A stretch of 64,000 bases of DNA from positions 40,782,732 to 40,846,731 of the forward strand of contig NC_026657.2 in assembly GCF_000004075.3 (NCBI RefSeq), in the 5' to 3' direction. The notes below the pieces were generated by a model. The model ran no database searches. It was not told the origin of the DNA and saw only the letters and a program-made list of their open reading frames with translations. A program made the translations under genes and the position numbers. Positions 61,825 through 64,000 of the stretch are shown one piece after another. This stretch comes from Cucumis sativus (taxonomy: Eukaryota; Streptophyta; Magnoliopsida; Cucurbitales; Cucurbitaceae). Every line of letters starts with the position of its first letter. Position 1 is the first letter of the stretch.

Positions 61825-62136
61825 ATGTGGGCGGAGATTCTCTGTGGTTTCTTAGCGTTTAGAGTGCTAAGGCGATTCTTTTTTCCAAGAGATGAAATGG
61901 AGATCGAGACCATTGATTCTAGTGCCCTATTCGCTGTGGCTTCTAGGTAAGTTAATTCCACCTTTGAATTCTCATTAAAGCATTCCGATCATGGAATCTA
62001 ATGCTAAATTTTGTTTTCTTTCTTCTTTTGGTAGACTAGAGAAGCTTTATGGTGGAAAGGCTTTTGTGGGACTTCGAATTCCAGATGCTGACACTGGTTT
62101 GCGACAGAGTATTGATATGGTTCTTGTAACCAAAGG
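61825..62136 (+). CDS. NERD (nuclease-related) domain protein, 5' exons only
   Basis: Exon 1 is 61,825-61,946 and exon 2 is 62,035-62,136, joined in phase 2; both end with good GT donors. The product starts M-W-A-E-I-L-C-G-F-L-A-F-R-V-L-R-R-F-F, a hydrophobic/basic N-terminal segment. It continues through I-D-S-S-A-L-F-A-V-A-S-R-L-E-K-L-Y-G-G-K and V-G-L-R-I-P-D-A-D-T to D-M-V-L-V-T-K-G. That is the opening of plant NERD-domain proteins as I recall them, a family of unproven biochemical activity with a restriction-nuclease-like fold. Exon 2 stops with two bases of a codon left over. The next exon, which should continue the E-A-V/V-I-type strand, is not in the window, so the gene is partial. 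Confidence 0.75.
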
Positions 62137-63734
62137 GTAAATTTCCCACATTTCATATTTTGAAACACCAGAATCTTGCCTGTTTCTCAATACTTACGCC
62201 AATTTTCTCTACTTTTTTTTGCAATTTCCTGTACCAAAGTTATTGTAGAATCTAGGCCTCTTCTTCGCCAAAAGCCTCAAGAGTTACCTAGACTCTTTTC
62301 TGACACTATAACTATTCTTCTACCATTCCCTCTTCTTCCGACTGAAAAAGTCTTCCTACCCACTCAAGCATTTTTCATGCTTAGAGAGAGTCTATGAAGC
62401 ACAAATACTTCAAACTGTGGATAATTGGTCATAAACGTATCGGCCCGATAAGTCTACATACATGGTAGATATATAAAATGAAATATTTTTTTTCCTTTAA
62501 TATATATATATATCGATATATACGTATATTTGGAATGAATTTTAACGTTAGAACCCATAGCTCACTTAATTTCATAAAAGTATCATAATTACTAGGCAAC
62601 CAAATGAAAAATAAAAATTTAAAAATTAAAAGAAATATACATTAAAATTATATTACCACGTCCGTTTTTGTGTATCCCTTCGAGGTAAATTATATTACTC
62701 ATCCTTCTTTGTGTATCCCCTTCAAGGGTAATCATCAAATCCTTCTATAAACTCAACCTTCTTCGTTATTGATGGGTTAAATTAATGGTCCGTTTGGATT
62801 GAATTAAGAATAAAAAATGTTTTTCAATAATACATTTCCTTTTAAACACTTTTTTGGACATGAGGTTAAAGTTTAAACTAAGTGTTTATATGTGAATTTT
62901 GTTTTTAAAGATTTCTCCAAAATACTATGATTTTGTACTTTTGTAATGATAGCCTTTCTATGATTTTCAACAATTGGAAGGCCATCATTTCTTAGTTCCC
63001 TAGCTTCTTCCGGGGAGGGCCCTCTTGTCCCTCGCCCTTAGGCTGTTCTGTTTTGTTATATGAATATACTTGTCTCCAAAATAGATTATTTTATAAATGA
63101 ATTTTTAAAAAATGCATTATTTTAATTGGCCAAACACTATCATTTTTTTCAAAATAGTTTTTTGACAAAATTAAACACTTTATAATCTCAACCAAACACA
63201 CCCTAAGTATCTTCATGTTATTAGTTTTGTTTTAATAAGCACGCGGTGGAAAAACCCACTCTCCCTGCATGGGCGCTGCTGAATATCTCTACTTTCCCGC
63301 CTCAACTAAGTTAACTCCTGCTCCGTTCCTACTAGATAAGCAAACTCTACCTACTAACCCAGCGGTGAATTCGGTTAGGTCTGGCTTCCCCCTTCTGTTG
63401 CTGTCATTTCTAGCTTTCGTTTTGAAACAAGCAATACTTAGTTTAAGAAGGTAAGCTTGATGCAAATGAACACATTTTTGTTATACGTCTCCCTTTGGGA
63501 AATTCCTCGACCCAAACAAATGAAGTTGCGGTAGTTTCTCTTGTTCGCTCGGCTATAAGGCCTTTAGTCCTTCAAAGCCTTTTTCTACTTAAAATACGAA
63601 ATCATGATATTCACTTGCCTTTAACCTCGTCTTTTCTCATTCAATCTCTGTCTCACTCCTCTGGGTTGCCCTCTAGGCACTCGACCATAGGAAGAGGGAC
63701 TAGCCCTAGCCTCAAGCTATTCATTAGGTGTTAT
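62137..63734. other. NERD-gene intron with MITE-like and unusual GC-richer blocks
   Basis: A MITE-like unit lies at about 62,788-63,208 (left GGTCCGTTTGGATTG; right end reverse-complemented AGGGTGTGTTTGGTTGAG). Blocks at about 62,215-62,400 and 63,240-63,725 are distinctly richer in C and T and less AT-rich than nearby introns, resembling plant mitochondrial intergenic DNA. No genuine reading frame was recognised in them. Confidence 0.4.
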
Positions 63735-63959
63735 TGTTGGAAATAAGAGGCTTTGTTGATAGTTTATAGCCTCCACGGTATTTTAGTATTCTTTACCCTA
63801 AGTTCATTTCTTTTTTCTGTAAGGCTTGTTAGAGCCTATAAAGTTGTCTCCTCTTGTAACTTTCATGGTGTGTGAAAATAATAAAAAAGTAGCTCTTTAT
63901 TGTGGTTTTTTCTCCCTGTTTTAGGGTTTGAACCTAGTTTTTTTTCCTATCATTTAACA
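63735..63959 (+). mobile_element. 5' LTR of a Copia-type retrotransposon
   Basis: Starts TGTTGGAAATAAG and ends CATTTAACA (TGTT...AACA termini), about 225 bp, with a TATAAAG at about 63,838. It is followed at once by a tRNA-Met primer-binding site. The start could instead be at 63,729, which also reads TGTT. The body of the element lies outside the window. Confidence 0.65.
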
Positions 63960-63971
63960 TGGTACCAGAGC
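63960..63971 (+). other. Primer-binding site (tRNA-Met type)
   Basis: TGGTACCAGAGC directly after the LTR differs by one base from TGGTATCAGAGC, the usual Copia primer-binding site complementary to the 3' end of initiator tRNA-Met. It fixes the LTR end and gives plus-strand orientation. Confidence 0.75.
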
Positions 63972-64000
63972 ATGGTAAGGGATCCCTAGCCGCCATCGGC

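Noticed and set aside
1-64000. tRNA, rRNA, CRISPR or bacterial-type operon
   Set aside because: None recognised by eye; the sequence is plainly plant nuclear. A tRNA scan would be decisive and could not be run.

Overview
This is a plant nuclear window, AT-rich, with intron-split genes, GT-AG splice sites, long AT microsatellites and many transposon remnants. Gene content is that of a dicot. The small potato-type-I trypsin inhibitor and the repeat style suggest a cucurbit to me, but that is an impression from memory and was not tested. All exon coordinates below were read by hand from splice sites and reading-frame phase. For each complete multi-exon model, the exon lengths sum to a whole number of codons.

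Layout. 1-13,660 is a repeat-rich accessory region. It holds a potato inhibitor I locus (one intact gene at 8,382-8,785, a dead copy at 1,413-1,596, a fragment at 10,434-10,517, and an inverted promoter copy at the left edge), a truncated Copia element ending in a 542-bp LTR, CACTA-type ends, two related tandem-repeat families and a LINE tail. 14,109-19,185 holds two light-signalling candidates on the minus strand: an intronless RUP1/RUP2-like WD40 gene carrying a one-base frameshift, and a three-exon LAF1/MYB18-like R2R3-MYB. 19,186-26,234 is AT-rich and gene-poor, with one LINE tail. 26,235-27,848 is a five-exon remorin. After a 5-kb gap come three minus-strand genes: a two-exon membrane steroid-binding (MAPR) protein, a 12-exon plastid-type kinase-like protein whose catalytic motifs are degenerate, and a 15-exon 2-phosphoglycerate-kinase-like P-loop protein. 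On the plus strand, 54,981-61,206 is a five-exon QWRF-family gene, and 61,825 onward is the 5' end of a NERD-domain gene whose intron runs into a Copia 5' LTR at the right edge.

The genes do not form one pathway. The clearest functional neighbourhood is RUP plus LAF1-like MYB (photomorphogenesis). Remorin and MAPR are both membrane-associated. The introns act as a trap for transposon debris: LINE tails, a Ty3-type tail, MITEs, and a complete 1,216-bp CACTA element whose paralogous empty site lies about 220 bp beyond its 3' end.

I did not find a wholly new system. The best leads are the inverted and duplicated inhibitor locus, the RUP frameshift, the degenerate kinase, the Cys/His cluster in the P-loop protein, and the CACTA insertion with its internal empty site. 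I saw no rRNA, CRISPR or convincing tRNA.
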